Translations under genes and position numbers: made by a program
The notes under the pieces: generated by a model
Databases searched by the model: none
The model's input: the letters and a program-made list of their open reading frames with translations, nothing else
Told to the model about the DNA's origin: nothing
Part shown: in pieces, positions 22,207 through 23,834 of the stretch
How positions within the stretch are numbered: the stretch's first letter is position 1
How the letters are laid out: every line of letters starts with the position of its first letter
NCBI GenBank assembly: GCA_030149025.1
Contig: JASBSH010000129.1
Span: forward strand, 1 to 23,834
Origin: Actinomycetales bacterium
Lineage (GTDB): Bacteria; Actinomycetota; Actinomycetes; Actinomycetales; BWSM-131
Direction of reading: 5' to 3'
Length of the DNA stretch: 23,834 bases

Positions 22207-22722
22207 GTGACCGAGGAGCAGCAGGAGCAGGCTGGGGCACCGTTGTCGGACACGGTGCTGGTGCTGACCGAGGATGCCCTCACCGACGGGGACGCCCAGC
22301 GCATCGTCCAGCTGCACGCGCCGGAACGGCTTGAGTACCGCGTGCTGGTGCCCGCCGACACCGAGCACAGCGTGCTCGCCGAGGTGATCGACCACCTCAG
22401 CCTGCTGGAGCTCAAGGAAGCAGCCAGGTCCTTGCGTCCGCGACGAGCGCGCGAGGCCAGAATGGACGCCGGCCAGCAGCTGGCCGCATCGGTGGAGGCC
22501 CTCGAGCGTGCGGGTGCCACGGCCTCCGGCCAGGTGACCGAGGACGACCCGATCCCGATGCTGCGAGAGGCCGTGCGCCGGCACGGCGCGCGCGAGGTCG
22601 TGGTCGTGACCCAGCCGCACGCGGTGCAGGACACGCTGCACACCGACTGGGCGTCCAGGGCAAGGGACCAGGTCGGCGTACCGGTGCTGCACGTCTACGG
22701 CGGCACCACGTTCCTCGGCTGA
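22207..22722 (+). CDS. Uncharacterised protein, Rossmann/Usp-like fold suspected
   Basis: I cannot assign a named family with confidence. The 171-residue protein starts with a short polar tail, then a strand TVLVLTEDAL, a second strand RLEYRVLVPADTE, a long helix (residues ~58-100), and a C-terminal half with REAVRRHGAREVVVVTQPHA and the final strand VGVPVLHVYGG. Alternating strands and helices with 'R-H-G-A-R-E-V-V-V-V' recall universal-stress-like nucleotide-binding folds, but no GxxGx9GS motif is present, so ATP binding is not supported. It has a leaderless-type start (GTG) and is divergent from ligC (126-base gap). Its position between two DNA-repair genes may or may not be meaningful. 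Confidence 0.75.
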   Translation: MTEEQQEQAGAPLSDTVLVLTEDALTDGDAQRIVQLHAPERLEYRVLVPADTEHSVLAEVIDHLSLLELKEAARSLRPRRAREARMDAGQQLAASVEALERAGATASGQVTEDDPIPMLREAVRRHGAREVVVVTQPHAVQDTLHTDWASRARDQVGVPVLHVYGGTTFLG

Positions 22723-22803
22723 TCGATGAACCGGGCCGCTTGCGACGAACACCGCGACGTGATGGTCAGGAATCAGCGGCGTGCGGTGGCGGCGACCTGC
22801 GGC

Positions 22804-22809
22804 TAGCGT
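22804..22809 (+). promoter_or_regulatory. Putative -10 box for the 124-residue gene (leaderless)
   Basis: TAGCGT ends six bases before ATG 22816. The hexamer is identical to the box before the YihY gene. It supports ATG 22816 over the in-frame ATG 22846. Confidence 0.45.
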
Positions 22810-22815
22810 CGGGGC

Positions 22816-23190
22816 ATGGTCGAGCACCGTTCGGAAGCAGGGGGCATGCCACACCCCGAGCACGGGGCGACCAACCAGGGCAGCCTGGCCGAGTCGGAGG
22901 AAACCGAGCAGCAGCGCATCGGGGCCGTGCAGCACGCGTTGCAGACGGTCATCGTGGACGTGGGTAAGCGGCACCAGGGCTCCTCCGTCGACGAGGTGGA
23001 GCACGCGCTGACGACCGCGATCGCGGACGCCGGTGTCCCCGCGCAGCCTCACAAGTGGGTGCACGACACGGCGGTGGAGATCGCCGGTGGGCGTCTGGTG
23101 GTGATGAACCAGCACGAGCAGGAGCTGCTGGGTCGTCCTCACGAGAAGGTGGGCCGCCCCGTCGACCCCGAGCGCGACACGACCTCCTGA
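22816..23190 (+). CDS. Small hypothetical protein
   Basis: No family is recognised. The 124-residue product has a polar, Glu-rich N-terminal third (to about residue 35), then a compact-looking part: a helix IGAVQHALQTVIVDVGKRH, a second helix SSVDEVEHALTTAIADAGVP, and a hydrophobic strand-like AVEIAGGRLVVMNQHE. It ends in a polar tail. No membrane helix, signal peptide or cysteine is present. It follows the 171-residue gene by 93 bases with its own candidate promoter, and it converges on the polymerase gene. Codon use and open length look normal for a real gene in this window. Confidence 0.7.
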   Translation: MVEHRSEAGGMPHPEHGATNQGSLAESEETEQQRIGAVQHALQTVIVDVGKRHQGSSVDEVEHALTTAIADAGVPAQPHKWVHDTAVEIAGGRLVVMNQHEQELLGRPHEKVGRPVDPERDTTS

Positions 23191-23209
23191 CAGCCGGACG
23201 ACAGCTACT

Positions 23210-23240
23210 GGCCTGACCGGAGCTACTCGCCGGTCCGGCC
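23210..23240. terminator. Hairpin between convergent 124-residue gene and polymerase gene
   Basis: Arms 23210-23220 (GGCCTGACCGG) and 23230-23240 are complementary at 10 of 11 positions, with a 9-base loop. It lies in the 97-base gap between two 3' ends. There is no T-run. Confidence 0.55.
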
Positions 23241-23287
23241 GTCGACCGCCTCACGGCCCATGCCGACACCGGTGCTCAGGCTCTCGT

Positions 23288-23834
23288 TCACGACGGGTCC
23301 TCGATGTCCTTGCGCGCCCTGCTCGGCTGCACCCGGCGAGGCTCGCCGGGCATCTTGGGATAGTCGGGTGGGAAGGGCATCTCCCCCAGCCCCTCTGCCA
23401 GGTCGCGCTCCCACCACTCCAGCAGCGGGGCGACGTCCCCGACCACCCTGTCCATACCCTCCCAGGCGTCGCCGCGCTCTACCAGCAACCCCGGGACGGA
23501 ACGGATCGTGAGGTCCCGCGGGTCGACGTCCCGAAGGTCGTCCCAACGCACGGGACACGAGACCGGCGCGTGGGGCAGCGGACGCGGGCTGTACGCAGAC
23601 GCGATGGTGCGGTCGCGCGCGGCCTGGTTAAAGTCGACAAAGACCTTCTCGCCGCGTTCCTCCTTCCACCAGGCGGTGCTGACGAGGTCCGGACGCCGGC
23701 GCTCCAGCTCGCGGGCGGCCGCGATGACGCCGTGCCGCACGTCGAGGAACTCGTGGTCCGGCCGGACGTGGCTGAACACGTGCACGCCCCGGTTACCGGA
23801 CGTCTTGGCCCAGGCGGTCAGGCCGAACTCGCTG
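23288..23834 (-). CDS. LigD-type primase-polymerase (C-terminal part; runs off the right edge)
   Basis: About 182 codons are visible; the frame is open through the right edge, so the N-terminus is outside. The visible part opens EFGLTAWAKTSGNRGVHVFS, the LigD polymerase-domain motif, then VFVDFNQAARDRTIASAYSP with a metal-binding aspartate, and APVSCPVRWDDL. These are standard marks of archaeo-eukaryotic-primase-type polymerases that fill short gaps and add ribonucleotides. The protein stops soon after the polymerase domain (Pro/Arg-rich tail, DIEDPS end), with no ligase domain attached, so it is a stand-alone enzyme like mycobacterial Prim-PolC or PolD2. With LigC nearby, a gap-filling and sealing pair is plausible. 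Confidence 0.88.
   Translation of the reverse strand, partial: SEFGLTAWAKTSGNRGVHVFSHVRPDHEFLDVRHGVIAAARELERRRPDLVSTAWWKEERGEKVFVDFNQAARDRTIASAYSPRPLPHAPVSCPVRWDDLRDVDPRDLTIRSVPGLLVERGDAWEGMDRVVGDVAPLLEWWERDLAEGLGEMPFPPDYPKMPGEPRRVQPSRARKDIEDPS

Noticed and set aside
22081..23142. Upstream extension of the ligC frame over the 171-residue gene
   Set aside because: It is antisense to a better gene, and ligase motif I is correctly placed from ATG 22080.

Overview
This window looks like an ordinary chromosomal stretch from a high-GC actinobacterium. The gene families (gas-vesicle genes, GlgX/TreY/TreZ, AidB-type acyl-CoA dehydrogenase, SseA/SufE, a LigC-like ligase with a LigD-type polymerase) and the overlapping or leaderless start style fit Actinomycetota. 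Pseudonocardiales or Geodermatophilales are plausible orders, but that placement is a guess. I see no tRNA, rRNA, insertion sequence, phage gene or CRISPR array. No gap between genes exceeds about 200 bases.

Layout. Positions 1-1082 hold the 3' end of a gas-vesicle (gvp) operon: a GvpJ/GvpS-type C-terminus, then gvpF/L and gvpK copies broken by about five single-base frame changes. An orphan four-helix membrane protein follows (1104-1808); it has a histidine-kinase-like dimerisation helix but no phospho-acceptor histidine and no ATPase. Next come a YihY/BrkB membrane protein (minus) and, divergently, an AidB-like flavoprotein. Positions 4783-12143 hold the maltodextrin-to-trehalose pathway, glgX-treY-treZ, interrupted by a minus-strand PPK2 polyphosphate kinase. 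Positions 12213-14431 hold a MarR regulator with a small acidic protein, divergent from ornithine aminotransferase (rocD), which carries a repeat-encoded N-terminal tail. ZapE (minus) is followed by sseA, sufE and a RibD-C-type reductase (plus). Then come an alpha/beta hydrolase and an AI-2E family transporter (minus), a LapA-domain protein (plus), a LigC-like DNA ligase (minus), two small uncharacterised plus-strand genes, and at the right edge a partial LigD-type primase-polymerase (minus).

How genes work together. GlgX debranches glycogen, TreY converts the maltodextrin reducing end to a trehalosyl unit, and TreZ releases trehalose. SseA and SufE both handle persulfide sulfur. The ligase and the stand-alone polymerase domain form a plausible DNA gap-repair pair, as known for mycobacterial LigC and Prim-PolC.

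A recurring regulatory theme is a -10-like hexamer (TANNNT or a close variant) ending 6-7 bases before the start codon. This predicts leaderless transcripts for about nine genes and was used to choose several starts. I found no convincing wholly new multi-gene system. The most interesting signals are the decayed gvp locus and its orphan kinase-like neighbour, a 56-bp palindrome between ppk2 and treZ, the MarR/rocD operator, the 15-bp repeat tail of RocD, and a 23-bp duplication at the sufE/reductase junction.
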